Notes: a model not told the origin generated them from the letters alone. DNA of 64,000 bases from Halomonas sp. 328 (GCF_015645095.1 NZ_JADOTW010000022.1:1-64000), one strand, 5' to 3'; shown: positions 29,358 through 40,011, counted from the first letter of the stretch. A program made the numbers and translations.

Positions 29358-30104
29358 TTACTCGCTGCGCGCGAAGATCAGATCCCAGACGCCGTGACCC
29401 AGGCGTTCGCCGCGGGCCTCGAACTTGGTCAGGGGCCGGAACTCGGGCCGCGGCACATAGGGGGCGGTCTCCGCGGTGGCGGTATTGCGGTAGCCCGGCG
29501 CCGCCGCCATCACCTCGGCCATATGCTCGGCATAGTTCTCCCAGTCGGTGGCCATATGCAGGGTGCCGCCCACCTTGAGGCGGCGGCGAATCAGCTCCAC
29601 GAAGGCGGGCTGCACGATGCGCCGCTTGTGGTGCTTCTTCTTCGGCCAGGGATCGGGGAAGAACAGCTGCAGGGTATCGATGCTGTCCGGCGGGAAGCAC
29701 TCGTCGAGCACCCGCACCGCATCCTCGCGGAACACCCGCAGGTTGGTGAGGCCTCGCTTGTCCGCCTCGTCGAGCAGCTTGCCGACGCCGGGGGCATGCA
29801 CCTCGATGCCGATAAAGTCGGTATCCGGATGGGTCTCGGCCTGCTCGATCAGGGAGGCGCCCATGCCGAACCCGATCTCCACCACCCGCCGGGCCCGCCG
29901 ACCGAAGAGAGCGTCCAGGTCCAGGCGCCCACCCTCCAGGGTCAGCCCCAGCCGCGGCCAGACCTCCTCCAGGCCGCGGGTCTGGGCCCCGGTCATGCGA
30001 CCGGCGCGCAGCACATAGCTCTTGATACCACGCTTGTAGAGCGTGTCCTGATTGGCCTCGCCGGCGGCCTGGGCCTCCGGCTCGGGGGTACGTTCGTCGT
30101 TCAT
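29358..30104 (-). CDS. trmB: tRNA (guanine-N7-)-methyltransferase
   Basis: TrmB (248 aa) makes m7G46 in tRNA using SAM. The SAM motif is [12 protein letters not shown] (about 73-84) and the family signature [15 protein letters not shown] is near residues 148-162. An acidic N-terminal extension (residues 1-20) is variable. It follows thiG by 27 nt; the order thiS-thiG-trmB is common in gammaproteobacteria. Confidence 0.95.
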   Translation of the reverse strand: MNDERTPEPEAQAAGEANQDTLYKRGIKSYVLRAGRMTGAQTRGLEEVWPRLGLTLEGGRLDLDALFGRRARRVVEIGFGMGASLIEQAETHPDTDFIGIEVHAPGVGKLLDEADKRGLTNLRVFREDAVRVLDECFPPDSIDTLQLFFPDPWPKKKHHKRRIVQPAFVELIRRRLKVGGTLHMATDWENYAEHMAEVMAAAPGYRNTATAETAPYVPRPEFRPLTKFEARGERLGHGVWDLIFARSE

Positions 30105-30131
30105 ACGCCTCGTTCGATTCCTGGGTCGGGC

Positions 30132-30929
30132 TCAGCCGTTGATGCGGCCGGCAAAGGGCGAGGAGGGATCGGCGCTCTGGCGACGCGGCATGCGCCCGGC
30201 CAGATAGGCCTGACGCCCGGCTTCCACGGCCTGCTTCATGGCCCGGGCCATCAGCACCGGCTGGCGGGCGTGGGCGATGGCGGTATTCATCAGCACCGCA
30301 TCGCAGCCCAGTTCCATGGCCAGGGCGGCGTCGGAGGCGGTACCGATGCCCGCGTCCACCAGCACCGGTACCTCGGCCTGTTCCACGATCAGGCGGGTAT
30401 TGTGCGGGTTCTGCAGGCCATGGCCGGAGCCGATCAGCGAGCCCAGGGGCATGATCGCGCAGCAACCCAGGCGCTCCAGCTCCTTGGCCACGATGGGATC
30501 GTCGCTGGTATAGACCATCACGTCGAAGCCATCGGCCAGCAGCACCTCGGCGGCCTTCAGGGTCTCCACCACATTGGGGTAGAGGGTGGTGTCGTCGCCC
30601 AGCACCTCGAGCTTGACCAGGTTGTGGCCGTCGAGCAGTTCCCGGGCCAGCTTGCAGGTGCGCACCGCGTCCTTGGCGGTATAGCAGCCGGCAGTGTTGG
30701 GCAGCAGGGTATAGCGCTGCGGCGAGATCACGTCGAGCAGATTGGGCGCCGAGGCGTCCTGCCCCAGGTTGGTGCGCCGCACCGCGAAGGTGACGATCTC
30801 GGCGCCACTGGCGTCGATGGCCGCCGCGGTCTCGTCGAAATCCTGGTACTTGCCGGTGCCCACCAGCAGGCGGGAATTAAAGGGGCGGCCGGCCACCACG
30901 AAGGGCTGGTCGCTGAGTACTTGAGTCAT
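30132..30929 (-). CDS. thiG: Thiazole synthase
   Basis: ThiG (265 aa, TIM barrel) builds the thiazole phosphate of thiamine from DXP, dehydroglycine and ThiS thiocarboxylate. The substrate-binding lysine sits in [16 protein letters not shown] and the phosphate-binding segment [15 protein letters not shown] is intact; [11 protein letters not shown] is near residue 185. The length is normal. It lies 67 nt downstream of thiS. Confidence 0.96.
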   Translation of the reverse strand: MTQVLSDQPFVVAGRPFNSRLLVGTGKYQDFDETAAAIDASGAEIVTFAVRRTNLGQDASAPNLLDVISPQRYTLLPNTAGCYTAKDAVRTCKLARELLDGHNLVKLEVLGDDTTLYPNVVETLKAAEVLLADGFDVMVYTSDDPIVAKELERLGCCAIMPLGSLIGSGHGLQNPHNTRLIVEQAEVPVLVDAGIGTASDAALAMELGCDAVLMNTAIAHARQPVLMARAMKQAVEAGRQAYLAGRMPRRQSADPSSPFAGRING

Positions 30930-30996
30930 GGGTCTGGCTTCCTCGATTGGCCGCGGATCGCAGGGCGTCGGGTCGTCGAATGCGGGCGCCGCGGGC

Positions 30997-31197
30997 TTAG
31001 CCGCCGCCGATGGCGTGCACGATCTCGACGCGGTCGCCTTCGGCGAGGCGAGTCTCGGCGTGAATGCTGCGGGGGACGATCTCTTCGTTGACCTCGACGG
31101 CGATGCGCCGCCCGGCGAGCCCCAGGGACTCGAGCAGTTGCTGGATCGTCACCTCGCCATCGAGCGGCTGGGGTTCTCCATTGAGCTGGATCTGCAT
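30997..31197 (-). CDS. thiS: Sulfur carrier protein ThiS
   Basis: ThiS (66 aa) is a ubiquitin-like sulfur carrier ending in the required Gly-Gly (HAIGGG). The start is ATG 31197 ([10 protein letters not shown]), with AGAGGA 5 nt upstream. The frame stays open well upstream to 31446, but that extension is antisense to the DUF423 gene and has no support. No TPP riboswitch was recognised before it. Confidence 0.94.
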   Translation of the reverse strand: MQIQLNGEPQPLDGEVTIQQLLESLGLAGRRIAVEVNEEIVPRSIHAETRLAEGDRVEIVHAIGGG

Positions 31198-31296
31198 GGC
31201 GTCCTCTCGATAGCAGGATGGCAGGGGCCATATTGTAGCCTGTTCGGCCCTCACGGGGTACGGTAGCGCCTGCCATGAATGGTCGGGAGACAAGCG

Positions 31297-31686
31297 ATGC
31301 GTGATCGCAACTGGTGGTTGCTGGTGGCCGCCTCGGGAGCCCTGCTGGTCATCGCCGGCGCCTTCGGCGCCCATGCCCTGGAGGGACGACTGACGCCGCG
31401 CCTGCTGGCGGCCTTCGAGACCGGGGTGCGCTATCAGGCCTGGCATACCCTGGCGATGCTCGGCGTCCTGGCCTGGCGGGCGGCCATGCCGCTACCCGGC
31501 CAACGCCTGGTGCTGGGCCTCTGGGCCCTGGGCATCGCGCTCTTCTCCGGCTCCCTCTATGCCCTGGCGCTCAGCGGCCTGGGGCGCCTGGGGTGGATTA
31601 CCCCCCTGGGTGGCCTGGCGATGATCGGCGGCTGGCTGGCCCTGGGGGCCTGCGTGCTGCGCGCTCGCCCCACGACGCCCGACTAG
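31297..31686 (+). CDS. DUF423 family membrane protein
   Basis: A 129-aa protein with four hydrophobic segments (about 6-26, 40-60, 67-88, 95-118) and the DUF423 hallmark GAFGAHALEGRLTPRLLAAFETGVRYQ. Members include YwdK and YgdD and have no established function. ATG 31297 has GGGAGA 8 nt upstream; the earlier in-frame ATG (31279) precedes that site. It overlaps the stop of the convergent thioesterase-like gene by 4 nt. Confidence 0.85.
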   Translation: MRDRNWWLLVAASGALLVIAGAFGAHALEGRLTPRLLAAFETGVRYQAWHTLAMLGVLAWRAAMPLPGQRLVLGLWALGIALFSGSLYALALSGLGRLGWITPLGGLAMIGGWLALGACVLRARPTTPD

Positions 31687-32096
31687 TCGCTATCCGGTAG
31701 CGCATAGGTAGCGGTTACCAGGGCCACCGGCGCCTCGTCCCCGGCGGAGAAGAGCTGCACCTCCCCCACGGCCAGGCGCCGCCCCAGCTTGAGGACACGG
31801 GCATTGGCAATCAGATCCCGGTCCCCCCGGGCGCGGCGCAGGAAGTGACAGTTGAGGTCGGTGGTCACCGCCATGGGTTCCGGGCCGATCTGCGCCAGGA
31901 TCGCCACATAGAGGCAGACATCCGCCAGCCCCATCAGGGTCGGCCCGGAGACGCAGGCCCCTGGCCTGAGGTGCTCGTCCTCGATGGCCAGGCTCATGGT
32001 GGCGCGCATCTCGTCGACACCCTCGATGGTGCCCTGGCGATGGGGAAAGACCTCGTCGAGAAACTCCTCGATGGCGGCGGCGGTCATCACGGTCAT
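31683..32096 (-). CDS. Hotdog-fold thioesterase (PaaI type)
   Basis: A 137-aa protein of the PaaI/YiiD-like hotdog thioesterase family. VSGPTLMGLADVCLYVAIL is the central helix with the catalytic aspartate region, and TTDLNCHFLRRARGDRDLIANARVLKLGRRLAVGEVQL (given here in parts) matches the T-x-x-L-x-x-x-F-L-R strand pattern. It probably hydrolyses an acyl-CoA. The start is ATG 32096, with GGGAG 6 nt upstream. It is downstream of glcB with a likely terminator between. Confidence 0.78.
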   Translation of the reverse strand: MTVMTAAAIEEFLDEVFPHRQGTIEGVDEMRATMSLAIEDEHLRPGACVSGPTLMGLADVCLYVAILAQIGPEPMAVTTDLNCHFLRRARGDRDLIANARVLKLGRRLAVGEVQLFSAGDEAPVALVTATYALPDSD

Positions 32097-32187
32097 GGCG
32101 GCGCTCCCTGCGGCGGGCGAAACGGTGGCAAGCGTTGCGCCACAAGATAGCGCAAGGCCGCCTCCGGGCCCAGCCCGAAACCACCAA

Positions 32188-32216
32188 CGCCCCGGGGCCC
32201 AAGGGCCGCCGGGGCG
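32188..32216 (-). terminator. Terminator-like hairpin after glcB
   Basis: On the minus strand an 8-bp GC stem (32188-32195 with 32209-32216) continues, after one bulged base, into 5 more pairs (32196-32200 with 32203-32207). A T/G-rich stretch follows. It lies between the glcB stop and the thioesterase gene. Confidence 0.55.
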
Positions 32217-32243
32217 CTGTGCTAGTGGGCCGGGCAAGGCCCC

Positions 32244-34424
32244 TTAGATGGCGCGGGCCTTGTGCACCGCCCGCCAGTGGTGCAGCAGCGGCTCGGTGTA
32301 GCCGGAGGGCTGCTCGAGGCCCTTGAAGACCAGCTCGCTGGCCGCCTGGAAGGCGGTGGAGGCGGCGAAGTCGCGGCTCATCGGCACATAGTGCGGGTCG
32401 CCGGCGTTCTGCTCGTCCACCACCTTGGCCATGCGCTCCAGGGTCTCCCGGACCCGCTCGGCGCTGACCACGCCATGGTGCAGCCAGTTGGCCACGTGCT
32501 GGCTGGAGATCCGCAGGGTGGCACGGTCCTCCATCAGGCCCACGTCGTGGATGTCCGGCACCTTGGAGCAGCCGACGCCGTGCTCGACCCAGCGCACCAC
32601 ATAGCCGAGGATGCCCTGACAGTTGTTGTCGAGCTCCTGCTGGATCTCGTCATCGGACCAGTTCGGGTCCTGTGCCACCGGGACGGTCAGCAGATCGTCC
32701 AGGTAGTCGGGCTCGCCCTGGGCCTCCAGCTCGTGCTGGACCGCCTGGACATCGACCTGATGGTAATGCAGCACATGCAGGGTCGCGGCGGTGGGTGACG
32801 GCACCCAGGCGGTGTTGGCACCGGCCTTGGGCTGGGCCACCTTCTGCTCCAGCATGGCGGCCATCAGGTCCGGCATGGCCCACATGCCCTTGCCGATCTG
32901 GGCGCGACCACGCAGGCCACAGGCCAGGCCGATCTGCACGTTGTTGCGCTCATAGGCCTGGATCCAGGCGGCATGCTTCATGTCGCCCTTGCGCACCATG
33001 GGGCCCGCCTGCATCACGGTATGCATCTCGTCGCCGGTGCGATCGAGGAAGCCGGTGTTGATGAACACCACCCGGGAGGCGGCGGCGCTGATGCACGCCT
33101 TGAGGTTGGTGGAGGTGCGGCGCTCCTCGTCCATGATGCCCATCTTCAGGGTATCGCGGGGCATGCCCAGCAGCGCCTCGACACGGCCGAACAGCTCGTT
33201 GGCGAAGGCCACTTCCCGGGGACCGTGCATCTTCGGCTTGACGATATAGACCGAACCCTCGCGGGAGTTGCGCGGCTCGTCGCCCCCCTTCTGCAGATCG
33301 CGCAGGGCGATCAGGCTGGTCACCACGCAGTCGAGGATGCCCTCGGGCACCTCGTTGCCCTCGGCGTCCAGTACCGCCGGCGTGGTCATCAGATGGCCCA
33401 CGTTGCGCACGAAGAGCAGCGAGCGGCCCGGCAGGGTCAGGCTGCCGCCATCCGGCGTGGTATAACGACGATCCGGATTGAGGCGACGCACCACCGTCTC
33501 GCCGCCTTTCTCGAAACGCTCTTCCAGATCGCCCTTCATCAGGCCCAGCCAGTTGCGATAGACACCGACCTTGTCCTCGGCATCCACCGCGGCCACGGAG
33601 TCTTCGCAATCCATGATGGCGGAGAGCGCCGCCTCCATCAGCAGGTCCTTGATATGCGCCGGATCGTCCTTGCCGATGAAGTGCTCGGCATCGAACTGGA
33701 TCTCCAGGTGCAGGCCGTGGTTGCTGAGCAGCACCGCCTCGGGAGAGGCCGCCTCGCCGCGATAGCCCACCAGCTTGCCGGCCTCCTTGAGGCCGGTTTC
33801 GCGACCGCCCTCCAGGGTGACCACCAGGTGGCCGTCACGGATCGCATACTTGACCGCCTCACGGTGGGAGCCGGTGGCCAGGGGCGCGGCCAGGTCCAGC
33901 ACCCCGCGGGCATAGGCGATCACCTTGGCCCCACGCTTGGGATTGAAGGCCTTGCCCTTCTCGGCGCCGCCGTCGTCACTGATCGCATCGGTGCCATAGA
34001 GCGCATCATAGAGGCTACCCCAGCGCGCATTGGCCGCATTCAGCGCATAACGGGCGTTGCTCACCGGCACCACCAGCTGGGGGCCGGCCTGGGAGGCCAG
34101 CTCGGCATCCACCTTGGAGGTGCTGACCGCGACCTTGGCCGGGACCTCGGCCAGGTAACCGACCTCCTCGAGGAAGCGGCGATAGGCGGGCATGTCACGC
34201 ACCGGGCCAGGGTTGTCGCGGTGCCAGCGATCCAGCTCACGCTGCAGACGCTCGCGTTCGGCGAGCAATTCACGATTTTTCGGGGTCAAATCGTGGAACA
34301 GCGCATCCACGCCGGACCAGAAGGCCTCGGCATCGATACCGGACCCCGGCAGGGCCTGCTCATTGATGAAATGGTCCAGCTCGCTGGCCACCTGGAGACG
34401 GTGGCGAGTGACTCGGTCGGTCAT
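32244..34424 (-). CDS. glcB: Malate synthase G
   Basis: GlcB (726 aa) condenses glyoxylate with acetyl-CoA to malate, feeding two-carbon units and the glyoxylate arising from, for example, ectoine or glycolate breakdown. The large monomeric G isoform is clear from its length and from blocks such as [30 protein letters not shown] and [21 protein letters not shown] 34424 has AGGAGG 5 nt upstream, so an in-frame upstream start (34520) is rejected. It is monocistronic and divergent from the hydrolase at 34640. Confidence 0.97.
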   Translation of the reverse strand: MTDRVTRHRLQVASELDHFINEQALPGSGIDAEAFWSGVDALFHDLTPKNRELLAERERLQRELDRWHRDNPGPVRDMPAYRRFLEEVGYLAEVPAKVAVSTSKVDAELASQAGPQLVVPVSNARYALNAANARWGSLYDALYGTDAISDDGGAEKGKAFNPKRGAKVIAYARGVLDLAAPLATGSHREAVKYAIRDGHLVVTLEGGRETGLKEAGKLVGYRGEAASPEAVLLSNHGLHLEIQFDAEHFIGKDDPAHIKDLLMEAALSAIMDCEDSVAAVDAEDKVGVYRNWLGLMKGDLEERFEKGGETVVRRLNPDRRYTTPDGGSLTLPGRSLLFVRNVGHLMTTPAVLDAEGNEVPEGILDCVVTSLIALRDLQKGGDEPRNSREGSVYIVKPKMHGPREVAFANELFGRVEALLGMPRDTLKMGIMDEERRTSTNLKACISAAASRVVFINTGFLDRTGDEMHTVMQAGPMVRKGDMKHAAWIQAYERNNVQIGLACGLRGRAQIGKGMWAMPDLMAAMLEQKVAQPKAGANTAWVPSPTAATLHVLHYHQVDVQAVQHELEAQGEPDYLDDLLTVPVAQDPNWSDDEIQQELDNNCQGILGYVVRWVEHGVGCSKVPDIHDVGLMEDRATLRISSQHVANWLHHGVVSAERVRETLERMAKVVDEQNAGDPHYVPMSRDFAASTAFQAASELVFKGLEQPSGYTEPLLHHWRAVHKARAI

Positions 34425-34639
34425 GGGGCCTCCTGATGCGCTGCAGACGGCAGCATGCGCCGGCTGCTTATCGTTATCTCGAATACGAAACCAGTATATA
34501 TTTGTGGAAATACCTTCCATATGCTACCCGATTTTGGGCGCCTGGTCTGCCCGCCTCGACCAAATGATGAATCCATCTCCCGGCAATATGGCCTGGAGGG
34601 GCCCATAACGCTAGGATTGGCGCCTGACGGGAGGCCTTC

Positions 34640-35596
34640 ATGACCGACTTCACGCCACTCACCACCCTGGGACCCATCATGCCCGCCGGGCATGCCCCTC
34701 AGGCGTTGCCGCATCTGGAAGACTATCTCGCCCATTACCGCCTGATGCCGCTGTTCGGCGACCGGGTGGGGCTACACGTGGGCTACACCGAGGCCGAGCC
34801 CTTCCGTCTCTGGACCCAGGTGTGGAGCCCGGCCCAGCCGCGCGGCACCGCCTTCGTGGTGCACGGCTACTTCGACCACTTGGGCCTCTATCGCCACCTG
34901 CTGGAGCGTCTGCTGGCGGGCGGCTGGCGAGTGGTGCTCTGGGACCTGCCGGGACACGGGCTCTCCACCGGACGGCGGGCCTGCATCGATGATTTCGACG
35001 ACTATGGTCGCTGCCTGGCCGCCCTGCAGCAGCGCCTGAGCCTGGAGGGCCTGGCCCCCCGTCCCTGGGTGGGCATCGGCCAGAGTACCGGCGCCGCCAT
35101 CCTCGCCACCGACGCCCTGAGCCGCAATCACGAGAGCCAGTGGGCCGGCCTGGCCCTGCTGGCGCCGCTGGTGCGCCCCTGGGGCTGGAACCAGTCCAGC
35201 TGGTTGCACCTGGTGGCCAGCCCCTTTATCCGCAGCCTGCCACGCAAGTACCGCTCCAACTCCAATGATGATGACTTCACCACCTTCCTCCGCGAGCAGG
35301 ACCCCCTGCAGCCGGACCGTCTCTCGGTGACCTGGATCAGCGCCATGCGCCGCTGGATACCCCGCCTGCTGGCCCTGCCTCCGGCACAGCTGCCGGTGCT
35401 GATCCTCCAGGGCGAGCAGGACCTGACCGTGGACTGGCAATGGAACCTGGATATCCTGGCCCGCAAGTTTCCCGATGCCGAGGTCCATCGCCACCCGGAG
35501 GCCCGCCACCACCTGGTCAACGAGACGGCACCGATCCGCCAGGCCCTGTTCGATGAGCTCGATGCGTTTCTGGCACGCCGGGAGCGGCCCGAATGA
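34640..35596 (+). CDS. Alpha/beta hydrolase, lysophospholipase/monoacylglycerol-lipase type
   Basis: A 318-aa serine hydrolase. The oxyanion motif is VVHGYFDHLGLY, the DLPGHGLSTGRR block matches PldB/monoglyceride lipases, the nucleophile elbow is GIGQSTGAAIL, the acid is in LQGEQDLTVD and the histidine is in EARHHLVNE. There is no signal peptide, so it is cytoplasmic. The stop overlaps the next lipoprotein gene (ATGA). The divergent 215-bp gap to glcB contains no strong promoter that I could recognise. Confidence 0.82.
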   Translation: MTDFTPLTTLGPIMPAGHAPQALPHLEDYLAHYRLMPLFGDRVGLHVGYTEAEPFRLWTQVWSPAQPRGTAFVVHGYFDHLGLYRHLLERLLAGGWRVVLWDLPGHGLSTGRRACIDDFDDYGRCLAALQQRLSLEGLAPRPWVGIGQSTGAAILATDALSRNHESQWAGLALLAPLVRPWGWNQSSWLHLVASPFIRSLPRKYRSNSNDDDFTTFLREQDPLQPDRLSVTWISAMRRWIPRLLALPPAQLPVLILQGEQDLTVDWQWNLDILARKFPDAEVHRHPEARHHLVNETAPIRQALFDELDAFLARRERPE

Positions 35597-36078
35597 GGCG
35601 CCTGGCAATCCTATGGCTGATGATCACCCTGCTGACGGCCTGCGCCAGCCCGCCGGATCGCCCCACCCAGTTGCGCCAGGCGCTGATGGGGCTCAGCGAA
35701 GAAGCCACCCGCCTGCTGATCGAGGAGCCGGCCTGGGACCTCGAGGCCAGGGAGATCACCCTGCTGCTCTCCCATGCCGAGGTCGAAGAGAGCCTGCCTA
35801 TCGGCCAGGCGCGCTTCGAGGAGAGCCTGACCCGGGCCCTGCTCGCCTACCCGGCCGGCCCCCAGGTGATCGACTGGCGGCCGCAGATGAGCAATGTCAC
35901 CGCCCCCGCCGGCCAGTGGCTGCTGGATGCCCGCCTGGTGGCGGATGGCCCCGAGCTGCGCCTCTCGGATCGCGCCCTGCTGCCCTACCGGCTGGAACTC
36001 CGCCTGCGCCGCCCGGAAGACAGCCAGCCACGCTGGGAACGGGCCATCAGTGGCGCCTTCGATGCGGATGCCCTTTAG
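35593..36078 (+). CDS. Predicted lipoprotein of unknown function
   Basis: A 161-aa protein with a lipoprotein signal peptide (LITLLTAC in essence: WLMITLLTAC, cysteine 17). No known domain is recognised. The mature part is acidic, with a helical first half and a strand-rich second half (VIDWRPQMSNVTAPAGQWLLDARLV). It is translationally coupled to the upstream hydrolase (ATGA), suggesting a joint envelope-lipid role, which is inference only. Confidence 0.72.
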   Translation: MRRLAILWLMITLLTACASPPDRPTQLRQALMGLSEEATRLLIEEPAWDLEAREITLLLSHAEVEESLPIGQARFEESLTRALLAYPAGPQVIDWRPQMSNVTAPAGQWLLDARLVADGPELRLSDRALLPYRLELRLRRPEDSQPRWERAISGAFDADAL

Positions 36079-36112
36079 CCATTACCGACGCCCCGGCCAC
36101 GCACGTCACGCC

Positions 36113-37621
36113 TTATTGGCGTCCCAGTAGACGCTCCAGCTGACGATAGCCGATGGCCTCCAGCAACTGATCGCGGCCGGGCCGCTCCAGGCCTCCCAGG
36201 TCCGCCAGGGTCAGGGCGACCCGCAATACCCGATGATAGGCCCGGGCCGAGAGGCGCAGTCGCTCCAGGCTCTGGGCCAGCCAGGCGCGATCCGCGGCGT
36301 CCAGCGCGCAGGCCGCCTCCAGGGCCGCCACGGGGAGGGCGGCATTGAGCCCGCCCCGCTCCCGCTGACGAGCCCGCGCCGCCACTACTCGCTCGCGTAC
36401 CCGCACCGAGCCCTCCTCCGCCGTCGTCGCGGTCAGCTGCTCGGCGGGCAGTGCCGGCACCTCCACCTGCAGGTCGATACGGTCGAGCAGGGGGCCCGAT
36501 AGCCGCGACTGGTAGCGCTGTACCTGTCCCGGGGTACAGCGACAGTCGCGGCGAGGGTCGCCCAGGTGACCGCAAGGGCAGGGATTCATCGCCGCCACCA
36601 GTTGAAAGCGGCTCGGGTAACGCCGCGTCACCTTGGCCCGGGCCAGGTCCACCCAGCCCGCCTCCAGGGGCTGACGCAGCACCTCCAGCACGCTGCGACT
36701 GAACTCCGGCAGCTCATCCAGGAAGAGCACCCCCTGGTGGGCCAGGGAGACCTCACCGGGACGCGGCGAGGAACCCCCGCCCACCAGGGCCGCGGCGCTG
36801 GCGGTATGATGCGGCGCGCGGAATGGCCGCCGGCCCCAGTCGGCGAGCAGCGGCAACCCCGCCACCGAGCGAATGGCCGCCAACGCCAGGGCCTCGTCCT
36901 CCTCCAGCGGTGGCAGGATGCCGGGAAGGCGGCTGGCCAGCATGGTCTTGCCGCTGCCCGGCGGGCCCACGAAAAGCAGGTTGTGACCGCCGCCGGCAGC
37001 CACTTCCAGGGCCCGGCGCGCCTGGTGCTGGCCGCGCACCTCGGCCAGGTCGGCGATCTCGAGATGGCCCTGGGCGGGGCGTGTGCCGGGCTGGGGGGCC
37101 AATGGCTCGCGTCCCCAGAGATGGGCCGCCACCTCCAGCAGATGCGCCGCCGGCAAGACCGTCAGCCCCTCCACCAGGGCCGCCTCGGCGGCGTTTTCTC
37201 GAGGCAGGATCAGTCGCCGCCCGGCGCGCTTGGCCGCCAGGGCCGCCGGCAGGACCCCGCTCACCGGGCAGAGGCGGCCGTCCAGGGCCAGCTCGCCCAG
37301 GCACTCCACCTCGCTCAGGGCCTCCATGGGCACCTGGCCGGAGGCGGCGAGGATACCCAGGGCAATGGGCAGATCGAAGCGCCCGCCCTCCTTGGGCAGG
37401 TCGGCGGGGGCCAGGTTGAGGGTGATACGACGGGTGGTGGGAAACTCGAAATTGGCATTGAGCAGGGCGCTGCGCACCCGCTCTCGACTCTCGCGAACGG
37501 CGGTCTCCGGCAGCCCCACCAGGGTGATGCCGGGCAGGCCATTGGCCAGATGCACCTCCACCCGCACCTCCGGGGCCTCCAGCCCCAGGGCGGCACGGGT
37601 GGTCACGATCGCCAGCGTCAT
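36113..37621 (-). CDS. comM: YifB/ComM AAA+ ATPase (Mg-chelatase-like)
   Basis: A 502-aa ComM/YifB helicase-like protein that promotes branch migration during natural transformation in Vibrio and Acinetobacter. The N-terminal LonC-like ChlI domain (about 1-170) is followed by the AAA+ core with Walker A GPPGSGKTML (about 218-227), and FLDELPEFSRSVLEVLRQP gives Walker B and sensor features. A cysteine cluster, CPCGHLGDPRRDCRC, near residue 350 is a probable zinc site. It lies downstream of ubiK, a common pair. Confidence 0.92.
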   Translation of the reverse strand: MTLAIVTTRAALGLEAPEVRVEVHLANGLPGITLVGLPETAVRESRERVRSALLNANFEFPTTRRITLNLAPADLPKEGGRFDLPIALGILAASGQVPMEALSEVECLGELALDGRLCPVSGVLPAALAAKRAGRRLILPRENAAEAALVEGLTVLPAAHLLEVAAHLWGREPLAPQPGTRPAQGHLEIADLAEVRGQHQARRALEVAAGGGHNLLFVGPPGSGKTMLASRLPGILPPLEEDEALALAAIRSVAGLPLLADWGRRPFRAPHHTASAAALVGGGSSPRPGEVSLAHQGVLFLDELPEFSRSVLEVLRQPLEAGWVDLARAKVTRRYPSRFQLVAAMNPCPCGHLGDPRRDCRCTPGQVQRYQSRLSGPLLDRIDLQVEVPALPAEQLTATTAEEGSVRVRERVVAARARQRERGGLNAALPVAALEAACALDAADRAWLAQSLERLRLSARAYHRVLRVALTLADLGGLERPGRDQLLEAIGYRQLERLLGRQ

Positions 37622-37681
37622 GACTCGTCCCTGAGCAGCGGAGGATTCCTTAACCCTAGCTCAGGGCCGCCAGGACGCCAC

Positions 37682-38008
37682 TCACGCCCGGGGCGGCGTC
37701 TCGTCCTGGGTCTCGCCGCCGCCGGCATCCTCCGCCGCCGATGGCGAGGCCTCGGCTTCCAGGCGCGCCTGCAGCAGCCGCTCCAGCTCGGCCACCTGGC
37801 CCTCCAGGGCCTCGACCCGGGAACGGGTGCGCTGCAGCACCTCCATCAGGATGTCGAAATCCTCCCGGGACACCAGTTCCAGGCGATCGAAGGCGCCCTT
37901 GACCACCTGCTGCACGCTGCGTTGCAGCTCCTCCGGGGCCTGGGAGGCTCCCTGCAGGCGCTCGCCCAGTTGCTGGGCGAGGCGCCCGATCCGCTCGTTA
38001 TTGATCAT
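37682..38008 (-). CDS. ubiK: Ubiquinone biosynthesis accessory factor UbiK (YqiC)
   Basis: A 108-aa coiled-coil protein (membrane-fusogenic activity/BMFP family), an accessory factor of the Ubi complex. The N-terminus MINNERIGRLAQQLGERL and the SREDFDILMEVLQRTRSRVEALE stretch are diagnostic. The tail (85-108) is acidic and disordered. ATG 38008 fits homologues; the frame is open upstream to 38125 but without support. It is divergent from glnK, whose NtrC site lies in this gene's upstream region. Confidence 0.88.
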   Translation of the reverse strand: MINNERIGRLAQQLGERLQGASQAPEELQRSVQQVVKGAFDRLELVSREDFDILMEVLQRTRSRVEALEGQVAELERLLQARLEAEASPSAAEDAGGGETQDETPPRA

Positions 38009-38107
38009 CGCTGATCGACTCCTGAAAAACGCCATGGACTGCCCTACAGGATACGCAAGGCGAGCCCCGGACGCATGCGCCCCAAGGAAGCACCGGCCTG
38101 GACGCCA

Positions 38108-38124
38108 GGCACCAGCTTGGTGCA
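38108..38124. promoter_or_regulatory. NtrC enhancer site upstream of glnK
   Basis: GGCACC-AGCTT-GGTGCA matches the NtrC consensus TGCACC-N5-GGTGCA at 11 of 12 positions. Its centre is about 113 bp before the predicted sigma-54 start, the usual enhancer distance. Confidence 0.75.
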
Positions 38125-38202
38125 TGACGCGGCCTCGCCTTCGCCCGACGAGGCGGAAGAATGTCGTCTAGCCATCTGCTTTACAAGGAAAAACTCCCTC
38201 GT

Positions 38203-38218
38203 TGGCATGTTTTGCGCA
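38203..38218 (+). promoter_or_regulatory. Sigma-54 promoter of glnK-amtB
   Basis: TGGCATGTTTTGCGCA has the invariant GG and GC at the correct 10-nt spacing and matches 9 of 12 defined consensus positions (TGGCACG-N4-TTGCA). It lies 63 bp before the glnK ATG. Confidence 0.7.
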
Positions 38219-38256
38219 CTGCACTAGTCAGGCACCCGCCTGCTGCACGCCAATGA

Positions 38257-38619
<363 letters not shown>

Positions 38620-38672
38620 GTTCGCCCCTCTTTCCCCTTCCAGTCAGCCCGCCTGGCTCAGGAGTTCCGACC

Positions 38673-39995
38673 ATGACCGATCTAGTAGAGCTGAGTTACG
38701 CGCTCGATACCTTCTATTTCCTTATCTGCGGCGTCCTGGTGATGTGGATGGCCGCCGGCTTCTCCATGCTCGAAGCCGGGATGGTGCGCTCCAAGAACAC
38801 CGCCGAGATCCTGACCAAGAACATCGCCCTCTTCGCCATCGCCTGCACCATGTACCTGCTGGTGGGCTACTACATCATGTACTCCAGCGCCGAAGGCGGT
38901 TTCCTGCCCAACCTCGGCTTCCTGCTGGGCGGCGAGAACAGCGTCGATGCGGTGCTGGCCGGCGGTGACGACGCCCCCTACTACTCCATGCGCGCCGACT
39001 ACTTCTTCCAGGTGGTGTTCGTGGCCACCGCCATGTCCATCGTCTCCGGGGCCGTGGCCGAGCGCATGAAGCTGTGGGCCTTCCTGGCCTTCGCGGTGGT
39101 GATGACCGGCGTCATCTACCCGGTCTCCGGCTACTGGACCTGGGGCGGTGGCTGGCTCGACGCCGCCGGCTTCTCCGACTTCGCCGGTTCCGGCATCGTG
39201 CACATGGCGGGTGCCGCCGCCGCCCTGGCCGGCGTGCTGATCCTCGGCCCGCGCAAGGGCAAGTACGGCAAGGACGGCAGCATCTACGCCATCCCCGGTG
39301 CCAACATGCCCCTGGCCACCCTGGGCACCTTTATCCTGTGGATGGGCTGGTTCGGCTTCAATGGTGGCTCCGAGCTGAAGGTCTCCGATGTGGAGTCCGC
39401 CAATAACGTGGCCCAGGTGCTGGTCAACACCAATGCCGCCGCCGCCGGTGGCGTGATCGCCGCCCTGATCCTGGCCAAGCTCTGGTTCCGCAAGGCCGAC
39501 CTGACCATGGCCCTCAACGGCGCCCTGGCCGGCCTGGTGGCCATCACCGCCGAGCCCCTGGCTCCCTCCGCCCTGGGTGCGACCCTGATCGGTGGCGTGG
39601 GTGGTGCCATCGTGGTGGCCGCCATCGTCGGCCTGGACAAGCTGAAGATCGATGACCCGGTGGGTGCCATCTCGGTGCATGGCGTGGTGGGCATCTGGGG
39701 CCTGCTGGCGGTACCGCTGACCAATGGCGATGCCACCTTCGGCGCCCAGTTCCTCGGCATCATCGGCATCTTCGTCTGGGTCTTCGCCGCCAGCCTGGCC
39801 GTGTGGCTGATCATCAAGGCGGTGATGGGCGTTCGCGTCAGCGAGGAAGAAGAGTATGAAGGCGTCGACCTGGCCGAGTGCGGCCTGGAGGCCTACCCCG
39901 AATTCACCGTCGCCAAGGTGCGCGGTGGCGGCAGCGGCCGCCCCCAGAGCGACGGCCTGACCCAGTCACAGCGTCTGTCGACGCGAACCGAGTGA
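38673..39995 (+). CDS. amtB: Ammonium transporter AmtB
   Basis: AmtB (440 aa) is a trimeric NH3/NH4+ channel with eleven helices. The twin pore histidines are His177 (GSGIVHMAG) and His336 (ISVHGVVGIWG), and the external Trp/Phe gate region is ATAMSIVSGAVAER. There is no cleavable signal peptide. The C-terminal tail beyond residue 390 is long, acidic, then Gly/Ser/Arg-rich. It lies 53 nt after glnK and is closed by a terminator, with a second PII gene following. Confidence 0.95.
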   Translation: MTDLVELSYALDTFYFLICGVLVMWMAAGFSMLEAGMVRSKNTAEILTKNIALFAIACTMYLLVGYYIMYSSAEGGFLPNLGFLLGGENSVDAVLAGGDDAPYYSMRADYFFQVVFVATAMSIVSGAVAERMKLWAFLAFAVVMTGVIYPVSGYWTWGGGWLDAAGFSDFAGSGIVHMAGAAAALAGVLILGPRKGKYGKDGSIYAIPGANMPLATLGTFILWMGWFGFNGGSELKVSDVESANNVAQVLVNTNAAAAGGVIAALILAKLWFRKADLTMALNGALAGLVAITAEPLAPSALGATLIGGVGGAIVVAAIVGLDKLKIDDPVGAISVHGVVGIWGLLAVPLTNGDATFGAQFLGIIGIFVWVFAASLAVWLIIKAVMGVRVSEEEEYEGVDLAECGLEAYPEFTVAKVRGGGSGRPQSDGLTQSQRLSTRTE

Positions 39996-40011
39996 GCTGG
40001 CGTGCTCCCCT

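Noticed and set aside
30930-31296. TPP riboswitch before thiS-thiG
   Set aside because: No THI-box-like conserved core was found on the minus strand upstream of thiS.
38214-38245. Second sigma-54 promoter candidate at GGCACCCGCCTGCTGC
   Set aside because: The GG and GC doublets are not at the required 10-nt spacing; only 38203-38218 fits.
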